NCBI GenBank assembly: GCA_031292195.1 | Contig: JARLHP010000184.1 | Location: 1 to 61,676 of the forward strand | From: Syntrophobacteraceae bacterium | GTDB lineage: Bacteria > Desulfobacterota > Syntrophobacteria > Syntrophobacterales > Syntrophobacteraceae | Direction: 5' to 3' | DNA: 61,676 bases | In this document: piece after piece, positions 53,605 through 61,676 of the stretch | Layout of the letters: each line of letters opens with the position of its first letter | Position numbering within the stretch: position 1 is the first letter of the stretch | Program-made: the position numbers and the translations under genes | The notes under the pieces: model-generated | Told to the model about the DNA's origin: nothing | Databases searched by the model: none | What the model saw: the letters and a program-made list of their open reading frames with translations, nothing else

Positions 53605-54093
53605 TCAGATTTCGATAACCCAGACCGCAAGACTGCGGGCCGATTTAATCACCGCCCGCGACACGCTGCCACGCAAAAATTCCTTGACCAACCCGGAGTG
53701 CCTGCGACCGATCACGATTGTGGAGCAACCGAGTTCGGATGCTTTGGCCAGGATTATGTCGGACCTCTCACCGGATTCGACTACGAAAGAAGACGCAATG
53801 GAATCGGGCCGAAAGCCCGCCCGCACCAGCTTTTCCCTGGCCTGCTCAAAGCAGTTTTTCATCATTTCTTCGTCTTCGGCCTCCCAGAAATATCCGCTGA
53901 GGTCGGGCCTGGCAGCGTGCACATCTTCGATGCGCTGGAGTTCCTCTCTCCTCAACCTGTCGGGAGAGGCCGTCGGAAGGATGTGGAGCAGGTGGAATTC
54001 AGACTGGCCGGCGCCGGTGAGGACCCGCACCATATAGTCGATAATTTTCTCGCAATCCTGCCGGCAGTCAAGCGCGATAAGGAAACGTTCCAT
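53605..54093 (-). CDS. Divergent universal stress protein
   Basis: 162 residues. FLIALDCRQDCEKIIDYMVR and HLLHILPTASPDR resemble the UspA fold, with an Asp-rich insert (SGYFWEAEDEEMM) before IVIGRRHSGLVKEFLRGSVS near the end. The ATP loop is weak: the first glycines are replaced by RRHSG, so nucleotide binding is doubtful. First gene of the USP-USP-CDF unit. Confidence 0.85.
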   Translation of the reverse strand: MERFLIALDCRQDCEKIIDYMVRVLTGAGQSEFHLLHILPTASPDRLRREELQRIEDVHAARPDLSGYFWEAEDEEMMKNCFEQAREKLVRAGFRPDSIASSFVVESGERSDIILAKASELGCSTIVIGRRHSGLVKEFLRGSVSRAVIKSARSLAVWVIEI

Positions 54094-54123
54094 TGGTCTT
54101 TTCTCTGTGGCGAGAGGTTTTTG

Positions 54124-54148
54124 GCGGGCTGCGCTACGCTTAGCCCAA
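54124..54148. repeat. GGGCT..AGCCC hairpin element, second copy
   Basis: GCGGGCTGCGCTACGCTTAGCCCAACC, shortened arms of the element seen at 49731, again followed by TACAGCCCACCCTACAACCTACAGCCC. Located between divergent universal stress and metabolic genes. Confidence 0.65.
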
Positions 54149-54296
54149 CCTACAGCCCACCCTACAACCTACAGCCCGTCATATAGAGGGCGTGGCGCGG
54201 GACTGCGCGAAATCGCGCAGCCACCGCTACCCACTTTGCCCTTCCAAGATAAGACTGTCAACCAGGATATTCCTTTCGCGCGGGCTTGAGCAGTGT

Positions 54297-54427
54297 CCAT
54301 CCGGAAACTTTCCGGTGGGCATCGCTACGCTTTTGCCCACCCTACTGGAGTCGCCATCGGTGCGGGGTGGGCGCCGGCGACATCACTTCGCTCCCTCACC
54401 GCGTGAGGGGCCCGCGTTTCCGGATGG
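54297..54427. repeat. 131-bp element with 12-bp inverted ends
   Basis: CCATCCGGAAAC (54297-54308) and GTTTCCGGATGG (54416-54427) are perfect inverted ends around a GC-rich core that itself contains the GGTGGGCAT..TTGCCCACC hairpin and a TCACCGCGTGA palindrome. It looks like a small mobile or MITE-like unit; no target duplication was identified. No gene is seen in 54149-54435. Confidence 0.55.
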
Positions 54428-54435
54428 AAACCGGA

Positions 54436-54837
54436 CTATCTTTCCGAAAGTTCTATCAGCACGCCGAAGGTCGACTTGGGATGCAGGAACGCGATCTTTG
54501 CTCCGCCGGCGCCCCTCCGGGGCTTTTCGTCGATCAGCCGGATCCCCTTGGCCTTGAGTTCTTCGAGGGCTTGTTCGATGTTATCGACCCGGAAGGCGAT
54601 GTGCTGGATTCCCGTGCCCTTGGATTCTATGAATTTGGCGATGGGACCGTCCGGAGCGGTCGATTCCAAAAGCTCCACTTCCGCTTCCCCAACCGGGAAG
54701 AAGGCCGTCGTTACTTTTTGCTCGGCAACGGTTTCATTTCCAGCGTGCGGGATGCCCAGAATATCCGTATAGAGCTTTTTTGCGTCCTCGATATTATTTA
54801 CAGCTATGCCTATATGGTCAACTTTGAGTATCTTCAT
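54436..54837 (-). CDS. mce: Methylmalonyl-CoA epimerase
   Basis: 133 residues, vicinal oxygen chelate fold with two beta-alpha-beta modules. Metal ligands: His in [11 protein letters not shown], Glu/His in VELLEST and [10 protein letters not shown], and Glu in GVLIELSE. It interconverts (2S)- and (2R)-methylmalonyl-CoA in the propionate pathway. Last gene of the minus-strand operon mcm large, mcm small, meaB, mce; its start overlaps the meaB end by 20 bases. Confidence 0.95.
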   Translation of the reverse strand: MKILKVDHIGIAVNNIEDAKKLYTDILGIPHAGNETVAEQKVTTAFFPVGEAEVELLESTAPDGPIAKFIESKGTGIQHIAFRVDNIEQALEELKAKGIRLIDEKPRRGAGGAKIAFLHPKSTFGVLIELSER

Positions 54838-55810
54838 CGTGTCTCCTTTTGCATTGGGAAGAAGAAAGCCACTCGGTGACAGTGTCGCGCATCAGGGTGT
54901 AGGGATCGAGCTTTTTGGCCATGAGTTTTTCGACAGCGGCATCGAGCCTTCCACTTTGCTCCAACTGTTCCCGCACCACCCGGAACAGTTCTCCATGAAT
55001 CATGCGCAGCGCTTCCCGGGAAGTCCTCTCGCGCCTGTTGTCATAAAACTTGCCCGATTCGAGCAGGTATTTGCGGTGAGATTCGATGGAAAGCCACATC
55101 TCATCGAGCCCGACGGATTCCACCGCAACGGTCTTATTGACCGGGGCGGACCACTCGCGCTTCCTCAGATGGGCATCCATCTCGATGCGGGCGCATACTT
55201 CGGCGTTGAGCATGTCCGCGCCGGCATGGTCGGCCTTGTTGATCACGAACACGTCGGCTATTTCCATTATGCCCGCCTTCATGCTCTGGATGGCATCTCC
55301 CAGGCCAGGCACCAGGACGACACAGGTGGTATCGGCAACGTCCACGATATCCACCTCGTCTTGCCCCACGCCCACGGTCTCTATCAAGATGACGTCCTTA
55401 CCCAAGGCGTCGAGGACCTTCACCACGTCGGCCGCGGCCTTGGCCATTCCTCCCAGAAATCCACGCGTGGCCATGCTCCGGATAAAAATATCCGGGTCGT
55501 CGGCCAGATCGTTCATCCGCACCCGGTCGCCCAGCAAGGCGCCTCCGGTGAAGGGGCTGGAAGGATCGACCGCCACGATCCCCACCCGCAACCCGCTTTG
55601 CCGGATCACACGCGCCAGACCGTTGGTAAGAGTGGATTTACCCGCCCCGGGGGAACCGGTGATGCCTATCACATAGGCCCTGCCGGTGTGCGGGTAGAGT
55701 TGTCTCATGCACTCGTAGGCCCTCTCATCTTCGTCTTCCAGCCAGGAGATGAGGCGGGCCGCAGCCCGATGAGAACCTTCCAGGATTTGGGCCGCGTATT
55801 CGACTGACAT
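54818..55810 (-). CDS. meaB: Methylmalonyl-CoA mutase-associated GTPase MeaB
   Basis: 330 residues from ATG 55810; a longer frame to 55924 would include a repeat hairpin. GTPase motifs: [18 protein letters not shown] (P-loop), [33 protein letters not shown] and [12 protein letters not shown]. MeaB protects the mutase from inactivation and gates B12 loading. Between it and the small mutase subunit lies a GGTGGGCAA hairpin. Confidence 0.95.
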   Translation of the reverse strand: MSVEYAAQILEGSHRAAARLISWLEDEDERAYECMRQLYPHTGRAYVIGITGSPGAGKSTLTNGLARVIRQSGLRVGIVAVDPSSPFTGGALLGDRVRMNDLADDPDIFIRSMATRGFLGGMAKAAADVVKVLDALGKDVILIETVGVGQDEVDIVDVADTTCVVLVPGLGDAIQSMKAGIMEIADVFVINKADHAGADMLNAEVCARIEMDAHLRKREWSAPVNKTVAVESVGLDEMWLSIESHRKYLLESGKFYDNRRERTSREALRMIHGELFRVVREQLEQSGRLDAAVEKLMAKKLDPYTLMRDTVTEWLSSSQCKRRHDEDTQS

Positions 55811-55897
55811 GGTGATCGGTTCCCCAATATTGCAGGTCCTAAAGTCAAAAGTAAGCCACATTGATTTTCGCAGGGTGGGCGCCGCTTTTGTGGTGTT

Positions 55898-55925
55898 GGT
55901 GGGCAACGCTTCGCTTTTGCCCACC
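55898..55925. repeat. GGTGGGCAA..TTGCCCACC hairpin inside the mutase operon
   Basis: Perfect nine-base arms with a CGCTTCGCTT centre between the mcm small subunit and meaB genes; related in form to the elements at 49731 and 54297. It may affect transcript processing, or is only a repeat insert. Confidence 0.65.
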
Positions 55926-55930
55926 CTACA

Positions 55931-56329
55931 TTAGCGTTTGCGCACGTTTGTCCGAATAAAGTCGACTATCTCGGTGGTCGGGGTCCCCGGTCCGAAAATG
56001 GCGTTCATGCCCGATTTTTTAAGAAAATCGTAGTCTTCTTCGGGAATAATGCCTCCGCCCACCAGCAAAACGTCGTTTAGACCCTTTTGCTTCATCAGTT
56101 CCACAACCTTCGGAAAGAAGTAGTTGTGGACCCCCGACAGGCTGCTAAGACCCACTACGTCGGCATCTTCCTGCTCGGCAGCGGCGACTATCATTTCAGG
56201 TGTCTGCCGAAGGCCGGTGTAAACAACTTCCATTCCGGCTTCCGCACATACTCTTGCCAGGAGTTTGGCGCCGCGGTCGTGTCCGTCCAGACCCGGCTTG
56301 GCCATTATCATCTTGATCTTTCCAGCCAT
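55931..56329 (-). CDS. Methylmalonyl-CoA mutase, cobalamin-binding subunit
   Basis: 132 residues: a stand-alone B12-binding Rossmann domain with [13 protein letters not shown], whose DGHDRG carries the histidine that coordinates cobalt, then [16 protein letters not shown] and [16 protein letters not shown]. It binds adenosylcobalamin and pairs with the catalytic subunit encoded upstream. The separate-subunit form is common in anaerobes and archaea. GAAATTCC-flanked start at 56329. Confidence 0.95.
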   Translation of the reverse strand: MAGKIKMIMAKPGLDGHDRGAKLLARVCAEAGMEVVYTGLRQTPEMIVAAAEQEDADVVGLSSLSGVHNYFFPKVVELMKQKGLNDVLLVGGGIIPEEDYDFLKKSGMNAIFGPGTPTTEIVDFIRTNVRKR

Positions 56330-56389
56330 GGAATTTCCCCTTCCAGATGTTCATTCGCAGTTCAGGCCCGAGGCGGCGAGTCGCCGCTG

Positions 56390-56507
56390 CCGGGATGCCC
56401 GCTGGCTTCGCCGGCGGGCTTGTTACTTTGGGCATCTCGCCCGAGGCGGCACGCCGCAAAACCCACCGGGGTAACCGGCCCGCCGGCAAAGCCAGCGGGC
56501 ATCCCGG
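56390..56507. repeat. 30-bp inverted repeat between the two mutase genes
   Basis: 56390-56419 and 56478-56507 are reverse complements with one mismatch (CCGGGATGCCCGCTGGC..CCGGCGGGC) around a 58-base loop. Flanks 56372-56387 and 56508-56523 resemble the GGCGGCG..CGCCGC repeat of groEL. A long stable stem inside the operon could stabilise the upstream mcm transcript or reduce downstream expression. Confidence 0.75.
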
Positions 56508-56524
56508 CCGCGGTGGCACACCGC

Positions 56525-58204
56525 CTAGACGAATTCCTTGGGCCGGTATTCGCCGTAGATATTGCGCCATACGTCGCAGATTTCACCAACGGTGGCCTTG
56601 GCCGTGACCGCTTCGATCACGTAGGGCAGCACGTTTTCACTCGTGGCGGAAACCTCGCGCAGCTTGTCCAGGGCCGCCTTCCATTTGGCGTTGTCCCTCT
56701 TGGCCCGGTACTCCTTCAGCGCGGCGGCCTTCTTTTCGCCAACCGCCATATCCACCCTGAGAAGCCCGGTTGGAGGGGGCTCTTCCATGGTGTACTTGTT
56801 TATGCCAACGTAAACTCTCTCGCGCGATTCTATTTCCTTTTGGAAACGATAGGCGCTGTTCTGTATCTCTTTTTGGATGTATCCCTGTTCGATGGCGGTA
56901 AGCGTTCCGCCCATCGCGTCGATCTTCTTTATGTATTCGTCGACTTCGGCTTCGATCCTGTTGGTCATGTTCTCCACATAATAGGAGCCGGCCAGCGGGT
57001 CGATACTGTCGGTGGCGCCGGACTCCTCGGCCACGATCTGCTGGGTGCGAAGCGCCACGGTCACGGCCTGCTGGGTCGGCAGGCAGAGCGCCTCGTCATA
57101 AGAGTTGGTGTGCAGGGACTGGCCGCCGCCAAGGGCCGTGGCGTATGTCTGGAGGGCCACCCGGACGATATTGTTCAGGGGCTGCTGGGCCGTGAGGGTA
57201 ACGCCTCCGGTCTGCACGTGATAGCGCAGCATCATGGAGCGCGGGTCCTTGGCCTTGAAGCGATCCCTCATGACCTTGGCCCAATACCTGCGGCCGGCCC
57301 GGAATTTGGCCACTTCTTCCAAAACGTTGGTGAAGGCGTTAAAGAAAAAGCTGAGGCGCGGCGCGAAACTGTCGACATCCATGCCGCGCTCCATGCAGGC
57401 CTGGGTGTACGCAATGCCGTCAGCCAAGGTGAATGCCATTTCCTGGGCGGCGGTGGAGCCCGCCTCGCGGATGTGATAGCCGCTTATGCTGATGGTATTC
57501 CATTTGGGAACGAATTTCTGGCAAAATTCGATGAGGTCTACCGTGAGCCTCATGGTGTGCCTGGGCGGATAAATATACTGACCCCGGCAGATGATTTCCT
57601 TCAAAACGTCGTTCTGGACGGTCCCGCCGACTTTTTCCCACGGAACTCCCTGCTCCTTGGCGATGGCCAGGTACATGGCCAGAAGCACGCCCGCCGGGGC
57701 GTTCATGGTCATGGAGGTGGTGACCTTGTCCAGCGGTATCCGGTCGAAAAGGAGCCGCATATCGTCAATGTGATCTATGGCCACGCCCACTTTGCCCACT
57801 TCGCCCATGGAGAGCGGATGGTCGGAATCGTAGCCCGCCTGGGTGGGGAGATGGAAAGCCACGCTCAGGCCCGTTTGGCCCTGGTCGAGCAGGTAGCGAT
57901 AGCGTTCGTTGGTGCTTTTCGCATCGCCGAATCCCGCGTACTGACGCATGGTCCAGTAGCGGCCCCGGTACATGGTGGGCTGAACGCCGCGGGTAAACGG
58001 AAACGTTCCCGGGTAGCCCAGATCGCGCTCGTAGTCGACTCCGTCCACATCCAGAGGGGTGTAGAGTCTTTCGACTGGAGTGCCCGAAATCGTGGTGAAA
58101 ACGGGCTTGGCTTCGGGCGACCTCGAAAGGGACTTCGCAAGGAGCCCCTGCTCCCATTTTTCCTTATCGGCCTTAATTTTTTGAAGCACCTTCTCTTCGA
58201 ACAT
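56525..58204 (-). CDS. mcmA: Methylmalonyl-CoA mutase, catalytic subunit
   Basis: 559 residues from ATG 58204 with GAGGAGG upstream. It is the substrate-binding TIM barrel: VDYERDLGYPGTFPFTRGVQ, VAFHLPTQAGYDSDHP, SMTMNAPAGVLLAMYLA, ISISGYHIREAGSTAAQEMA and HTNSYDEALCLPTQQAVTVA. The B12 domain is not attached. Together with the small subunit it interconverts succinyl-CoA and methylmalonyl-CoA. First gene of the four-gene operon, with a likely promoter at 58274-58302. Confidence 0.96.
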   Translation of the reverse strand: MFEEKVLQKIKADKEKWEQGLLAKSLSRSPEAKPVFTTISGTPVERLYTPLDVDGVDYERDLGYPGTFPFTRGVQPTMYRGRYWTMRQYAGFGDAKSTNERYRYLLDQGQTGLSVAFHLPTQAGYDSDHPLSMGEVGKVGVAIDHIDDMRLLFDRIPLDKVTTSMTMNAPAGVLLAMYLAIAKEQGVPWEKVGGTVQNDVLKEIICRGQYIYPPRHTMRLTVDLIEFCQKFVPKWNTISISGYHIREAGSTAAQEMAFTLADGIAYTQACMERGMDVDSFAPRLSFFFNAFTNVLEEVAKFRAGRRYWAKVMRDRFKAKDPRSMMLRYHVQTGGVTLTAQQPLNNIVRVALQTYATALGGGQSLHTNSYDEALCLPTQQAVTVALRTQQIVAEESGATDSIDPLAGSYYVENMTNRIEAEVDEYIKKIDAMGGTLTAIEQGYIQKEIQNSAYRFQKEIESRERVYVGINKYTMEEPPPTGLLRVDMAVGEKKAAALKEYRAKRDNAKWKAALDKLREVSATSENVLPYVIEAVTAKATVGEICDVWRNIYGEYRPKEFV

Positions 58205-58273
58205 AAAGCGACCTCCTCGCCGGTCAAAATCCACGCATAAGGATCCGGATTGTGAAAATATTTTCAGACTTCA

Positions 58274-58302
58274 CCTATACCAGCAGTTCCCTCAGGGGTC
58301 AA
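58274..58302 (-). promoter_or_regulatory. Putative sigma-70 promoter of the mutase operon
   Basis: Minus-strand TTGACC (58297-58302) and TATAGG (58274-58279) with exactly 17 bases between. Predicted start near 58267, giving about 60 bases of leader to the ATG. No cobalamin riboswitch was recognised in that leader. Confidence 0.55.
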
Positions 58303-58824
58303 CAGCAATTGAGTGAAAATCATTATAGTTGGTTTAACGGTTTAATCACTAAAATAATAACCGGTGTAGGGGCTTGGCAAGCGGGGGTGCGCTTCAGGCC
58401 GCGTGGGAGAAAAAGCGCAAGGTCGAGGGCGAGGGGCAAAGGCGAAGGGCATGAGCCCCCGCACCCCCGCGGGACCCGGTATGCGGGGCGGCTGTGGTGC
58501 ACACGATGAGGCCCGCGACCGGTATGGTGGCGCCTTCGCGGCGCAGGAAGGTGTTCGAGGATGCTTAGAGTGTAAAGGGGCTCGTTCGTATTGGGTTTTC
58601 CGCGAGCGAGGTGCGGCAATAGAAAGGGCAGCCAGAATGGGCAAACGCCGGGTGAAAACAAACACTGCGGGAAGTCAAAAGAAGTGAAAATAGTAACGAG
58701 TGGTGGGCGGCGTACTCACACTATATGCTCTCTTCGGAGCAGGTCCATGCGCCGCCGCCCCGTGGTCATGGGCGCAAGTGCGGGCACGAGCAAGGGAAAA
58801 TCGAGCGAGGCCGGGATGCGGGCG
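58303..58824. other. Intergenic region between mutase operon and cysQ
   Basis: Over 500 bases without a convincing gene. 58313-58365 is AT-rich, and 58450-58480 carries CCCGCACCCCCGCGGG, an echo of the left edge of the dispersed repeat near 61500. Short frames lack motifs. Confidence 0.4.
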
Positions 58825-59628
58825 CTATTCGCGCAATTTGGATGCCGCCTCCAGTATGCCGGTTTTTTCGAGCCATTCCATGCTGGAACAAACTATGAAG
58901 GGTCCGTTTAGCAGGTTCTCCTTATTATAGACGAAAGGCTTCGCGGATAAATCCAGCATGACGCCGCCGGCCGCGGTAACGATGGCCTGCCCGGCGGCGG
59001 TGTCCCACTCCCAGGTGGGGCCGAAGCGGGGGTAAAAATCGGCTTCTCCGGCCGCCACGGAGCAGAATTTCAGGGCGCTGCCCCGGTTTATGAGTTGGTG
59101 GGAGGGAATGAGCGACAGGAATTGCTCCAGGCCGGGGGTGGGATGCGAGCGGCTCCTTGCGACCCGCACCGGCGTGTCGGGGGAAATCGGGGAGACGGTC
59201 AGTTTTTTGCGGCCGCCCGAAGAGATTTCCCAGCAGCCCTCGTTTACATCGGCCACAAAAACGCGGTCTGAGACCGGAATGTAGATGATTCCCACAACCG
59301 GCGTGTGCTCGCGCACCAGGGCGATATTAACGGTGAATTCGCCGTTTTTTTTCACAAACTCCTTTGTGCCGTCGAGCGGGTCGACCAGCCAGAAGCTGTC
59401 CCATTGTCGCCTCTCCTGGAAGGAGATCTCGCGGCCCTCTTCGGAGAGGACCGGAATTTGGGGGTAGCGCTGCCGCAGGGCGGCCGAGATTATGGTATGC
59501 GAGCGCATGTCGGCCAGGGTCAGAGGGGAGTGGTCCTGTTTTGTGGTCACCTCGAAATCGGTTGCATATACTTCCAGGATGGCCCTGCCGGCCTCTTTTG
59601 CAACCCCGACCAAAAAATCGATATCCAT
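58825..59628 (-). CDS. cysQ: 3'(2'),5'-bisphosphate nucleotidase CysQ
   Basis: 267 residues of the inositol-monophosphatase fold. Metal motifs: LSEEGREIS (Glu), WLVDPLDGTKEFVKKNGEFTV and WEWDTAAGQAIVTAAGG. It hydrolyses 3'-phosphoadenosine 5'-phosphate and so supports sulfur metabolism. Divergent from nothing close by; the methyltransferase gene lies 19 bases upstream on the same strand. Confidence 0.95.
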   Translation of the reverse strand: MDIDFLVGVAKEAGRAILEVYATDFEVTTKQDHSPLTLADMRSHTIISAALRQRYPQIPVLSEEGREISFQERRQWDSFWLVDPLDGTKEFVKKNGEFTVNIALVREHTPVVGIIYIPVSDRVFVADVNEGCWEISSGGRKKLTVSPISPDTPVRVARSRSHPTPGLEQFLSLIPSHQLINRGSALKFCSVAAGEADFYPRFGPTWEWDTAAGQAIVTAAGGVMLDLSAKPFVYNKENLLNGPFIVCSSMEWLEKTGILEAASKLRE

Positions 59629-59647
59629 CGGTATTCTCCCTTGCGCC

Positions 59648-60619
59648 TTATCTTTGGGCCTTTATAAAGAGGCTGCGGATAAGCTCGAAATGATTCCTGT
59701 GATTGCGGATTTTCCACCACACCGCGCCCCTGCGTGCAATTGTCCAGGCCGGGCCGGCGGGCTGGTTTGGCGCGGAAAGAAGGTGCGCCACGTTTTCCAT
59801 GCCCGCGCCGGTGAATTTGCCGTTAGGCGCGCCCCCGAGCCAGTTTTCGGGAGCGCATATTTTTTCGGACCATGAAAACGGGTCGGATAGGAGCAACTGG
59901 GCATTATCCGGGCGCGCCGTGCGACAGGCCTCCCTTATATGTTCCAGGGGACGCGCGGTCTTGTCGATTACATTTAGAGATGCGACGCAGGCGAAGGAGT
60001 TGGAACGAAACGGCAGCGCCTCGGCATCGGCCACGACGAATTCCACCTTCGCCGGGTTCCACTCAGGCGGCAGAATGAAACTTTTTTCGGAGTGAATCAA
60101 GCCCTCTTCTTTGATTGTAAAAGAGAGTTTTCGTTCCCGCATGATGCGCCTGGCGGTTGCAACGAAACTCATGGACGCATCCACCCCGATAACCAGGTCG
60201 CACTTGGCGCTCATCTCGAAGCTGAACCGGCCCGTGGCGCAACCCGTATCGAGCGCCGCCCCGGAGGTTGGCGCAAATTGCGCGGCCCACCGGGAATAGG
60301 CCTGCGTTACATCCGGGTCCCCGAAAAGGTCGGCGTAATGGGTCCAAAGATAGGTCGAAAGCACCTCGGGGGACTCGTAGGCCGAAGTCGAAGGTCCAAC
60401 ATCGGAGGGTGCGAGAGTTTCCTGTGGACCTATTTCGAGGCAGGCGATTCCATCGATTATGGGGTAGGCTTTTGCACAACGCGGGCACTCAAGGCGTCCC
60501 TCGATGATCTCTTCGTCCCGGGATCGAAAATTTTCAAGCCGCAGACCACTTTCTGCCGGGAGGCACTCGGGGCATATCAAATATTCCAGGATTTGGCGCT
60601 TCACTGCATTTTTGCCCAT
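59648..60619 (-). CDS. SAM methyltransferase with N-terminal Trm112-like zinc ribbon
   Basis: 323 residues from ATG 60619. The first 70 residues form a Trm112-type zinc ribbon (EYLICPEC, EGRLECPRCAKAYPIIDGIA). A class I methyltransferase follows: GAALDTGCATGRFSFEMSAK (SAM loop), VIGVDASMSFVATARRI and VADAEALPFRSNSFACVASL. Substrate unknown; RNA, peptide or small molecule are all possible. Cotranscribed with cysQ. Confidence 0.85.
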   Translation of the reverse strand: MGKNAVKRQILEYLICPECLPAESGLRLENFRSRDEEIIEGRLECPRCAKAYPIIDGIACLEIGPQETLAPSDVGPSTSAYESPEVLSTYLWTHYADLFGDPDVTQAYSRWAAQFAPTSGAALDTGCATGRFSFEMSAKCDLVIGVDASMSFVATARRIMRERKLSFTIKEEGLIHSEKSFILPPEWNPAKVEFVVADAEALPFRSNSFACVASLNVIDKTARPLEHIREACRTARPDNAQLLLSDPFSWSEKICAPENWLGGAPNGKFTGAGMENVAHLLSAPNQPAGPAWTIARRGAVWWKIRNHRNHFELIRSLFIKAQR

Positions 60620-60690
60620 CACAAGGGGTGAGGTTCACGCCCGGCGGCGACTCGACAGATAAATTTCCGGGCAATATTCGGGTCCTTCCA

Positions 60691-60734
60691 TTGAAGAACC
60701 TAAAACCAAGCATAATATAAACCAAGCATAATAT
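60691..60734 (+). promoter_or_regulatory. Promoter-like segment with a 16-bp tandem repeat
   Basis: TTGAAG at 60691-60696 and a TAATAT -10-like hexamer 16 bases later. The hexamer is part of a 16-base unit AAACCAAGCATAATAT (60703-60718) repeated exactly at 60719-60734, so the -10 site is duplicated. It lies about 110 bases before the DUF4337 gene. Confidence 0.45.
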
Positions 60735-60843
60735 AGGGTCCCCTTATCGCAAAGCATGACAGAGGCATGGAGAAGATGATAGTTTAAAGAAAAATGTTGT
60801 CAAGAAGACGGGAAAATGAGGCTTCAAATCAAGGAGGGAACAG

Positions 60844-61434
60844 ATGGCGGAAACTGAACTGCCCAGTCCAAGGGAACTCGAAGAAATCAAAGGAAAGAAA
60901 TTTAACAGCAGGGTGGCGCTTGTCACCGCGTTTTACGCCGTGATCCTGGCCATATCGTCTCTTGGCGGAAATCATGCCATGAAGGGGATGCTCCTTGCCC
61001 AGCAGCAGGCCTCGGACCAGTGGGCTTTCTACCAGGCCAAGTCGATACGGGAGCACATCTACAAGAGTCAGAAGCTGTTGTTCGAAAACGAACTTATGCT
61101 TCTGTCATCGACTCTTGGCGCCGACAAGGCGGCGCAGGCCGGCGCGGCCGTCAAGAAGCTTGGAGAGGAATCCTCGCGGTTTTCCCATGAGAAAAAGGAA
61201 ATAATGGAGAAAGCGAGGGATCTGGAAAAAGAACGGGATAAAAACGAGGCAAAGGACCCCTATTTCGAATATGCGGAGGTGCTGCTCCAGCTAGCCATCA
61301 TCATGGCGTCGGTATCGATATTGGCAGACAGTTTCGCGGTATTTGGCCTTTCGGTGCTGTTTGCCCTGGGGGGCGGTTTCATGTGCGCGAACGGGTATCT
61401 GCAGTTTGTCTCCCTGCCCTTTATTCATTCGTAG
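60844..61434 (+). CDS. DUF4337-family membrane protein
   Basis: 196 residues, start set by AAGGAGGGAACAG. An N-terminal helix (VALVTAFYAVILAISSLGGN) is followed by a long helical, coiled-coil-like region with QQASDQWAFYQAKSIREHIY and KARDLEKERDKNEAKD, then two membrane helices (LLQLAIIMASVSILADSFAV; LSVLFALGGGFMCANGYLQF). This matches DUF4337, a family of unknown function where the helical region presumably lies in the periplasm. No partner gene is seen. Confidence 0.82.
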   Translation: MAETELPSPRELEEIKGKKFNSRVALVTAFYAVILAISSLGGNHAMKGMLLAQQQASDQWAFYQAKSIREHIYKSQKLLFENELMLLSSTLGADKAAQAGAAVKKLGEESSRFSHEKKEIMEKARDLEKERDKNEAKDPYFEYAEVLLQLAIIMASVSILADSFAVFGLSVLFALGGGFMCANGYLQFVSLPFIHS

Positions 61435-61502
61435 CGTATGGCGCCGGCGTTCCGGTCGCGGGTTCGTCGTGTGCGGCATAGCCGCCGTGATCCGGATCCC
61501 GC

Positions 61503-61676
61503 GGGGGTGCGGGGGGCAATGTTGTTTGAGTTAAGAAGCCCCGAGCTTTTCCCGCCTGTTTGAACACCATTGGTTTGGAGGCCTCTTTGTGACTCTCGGC
61601 TGAGAAGGGCGGCGAGATTTGGGCCTGTAGTACCTCCCGGGTGAGATGGCATTTTGGATAGCGGTGAATATTTGTA
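61503..61676. repeat. Long dispersed repeat, copy B (runs off the window)
   Basis: Second copy of the element at 6269-6435 in the same orientation, starting about 70 bases after the DUF4337 stop and continuing to the end of the window, so its right boundary is unknown. Differences are scattered substitutions, not gaps, apart from one or two single-base indels near the left end. Confidence 0.7.

Noticed and set aside
56087-58240. 717-codon plus-strand frame opposite the mutase genes
   Set aside because: Shadow of the methylmalonyl-CoA mutase coding sequence.
58205-58270. Cobalamin riboswitch in front of the mutase operon
   Set aside because: Leader is only about 60 bases and lacks the GCCACTG B12 box.

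Overview
The window reads as a GC-rich chromosomal segment of an anaerobic Desulfobacterota-type (former Deltaproteobacteria, Syntrophobacter-like) bacterium. This rests on the mix of genes seen: a methylmalonyl-CoA mutase made of separate catalytic and cobalamin-binding proteins with MeaB and epimerase (propionate metabolism), a haem pathway pair of radical-SAM AhbD and HemB (siroheme-dependent haem synthesis), TrpB2, a DUF116 protein next to def/fmt/rsmB, a CIRCE-controlled groESL operon and a PEP-CTERM fragment. No rRNA, tRNA, CRISPR array or complete insertion sequence was recognised.

Layout. 1-6.2 kb: tail of a LuxR-type regulator, an MDR reductase, PBP1A, two small membrane proteins and a Ser/Thr kinase. 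6.2-14.2 kb (mostly minus strand): a P-II protein lacking the uridylylation tyrosine, a PP2C phosphatase, an amino-acid permease behind a sigma-54-type promoter, a divergent NifA-like AAA+ regulator without its GAFTGA loop, and an mntH-universal stress protein pair. 14.3-20 kb: M42 peptidase, Uma2, DoxX, thiE, a heptamer satellite and groESL. 20-27 kb: a glycosyltransferase, then def-fmt-DUF116-rsmB, split by a two-gene AAA ATPase/DUF4276 module that looks like an acquired defence cassette. 27-34 kb: trpB2, a PIN-domain toxin-like pair, a small Cys protein, a cytidylate-kinase-like protein, an EmrB-type exporter and a marR-nmrA unit with a readable operator.

34.4-37.5 kb is a graveyard of broken genes (sigma-54 activator, IS91-type transposase, PEP-CTERM protein). 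37.5-47 kb holds a secreted tail-collar protein and a complete drug-efflux locus: TolC-like lipoprotein and TetR regulator divergent from a periplasmic adaptor, a double-ATPase ABC protein and two permeases, followed by an OmpR-type regulator whose phospho-acceptor aspartate is missing. 47-54 kb: PepSY lipoprotein, LUD protein, ferritin-like protein, thioesterase, rhodanese, ahbD-hemB, a CDF metal transporter and two universal stress proteins. 54.4-58.2 kb: the methylmalonyl-CoA operon. 58.8-61.4 kb: CysQ, a methyltransferase with a zinc ribbon and a DUF4337 protein.

Several repeat families lie between genes: a ~170-bp element present at 6.3 kb and again at the right edge, a GGCGGCG-type element near groEL, the efflux operon and perhaps the mutase operon, small GGGCT..AGCCC hairpins, and tandem satellites. 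The best candidates for an undescribed system are the AAA/DUF4276 pair inside the translation operon (23.8-25.7 kb) and the PIN protein paired with a small protein of possible Cas2/VapD-like fold (28.9-29.6 kb).
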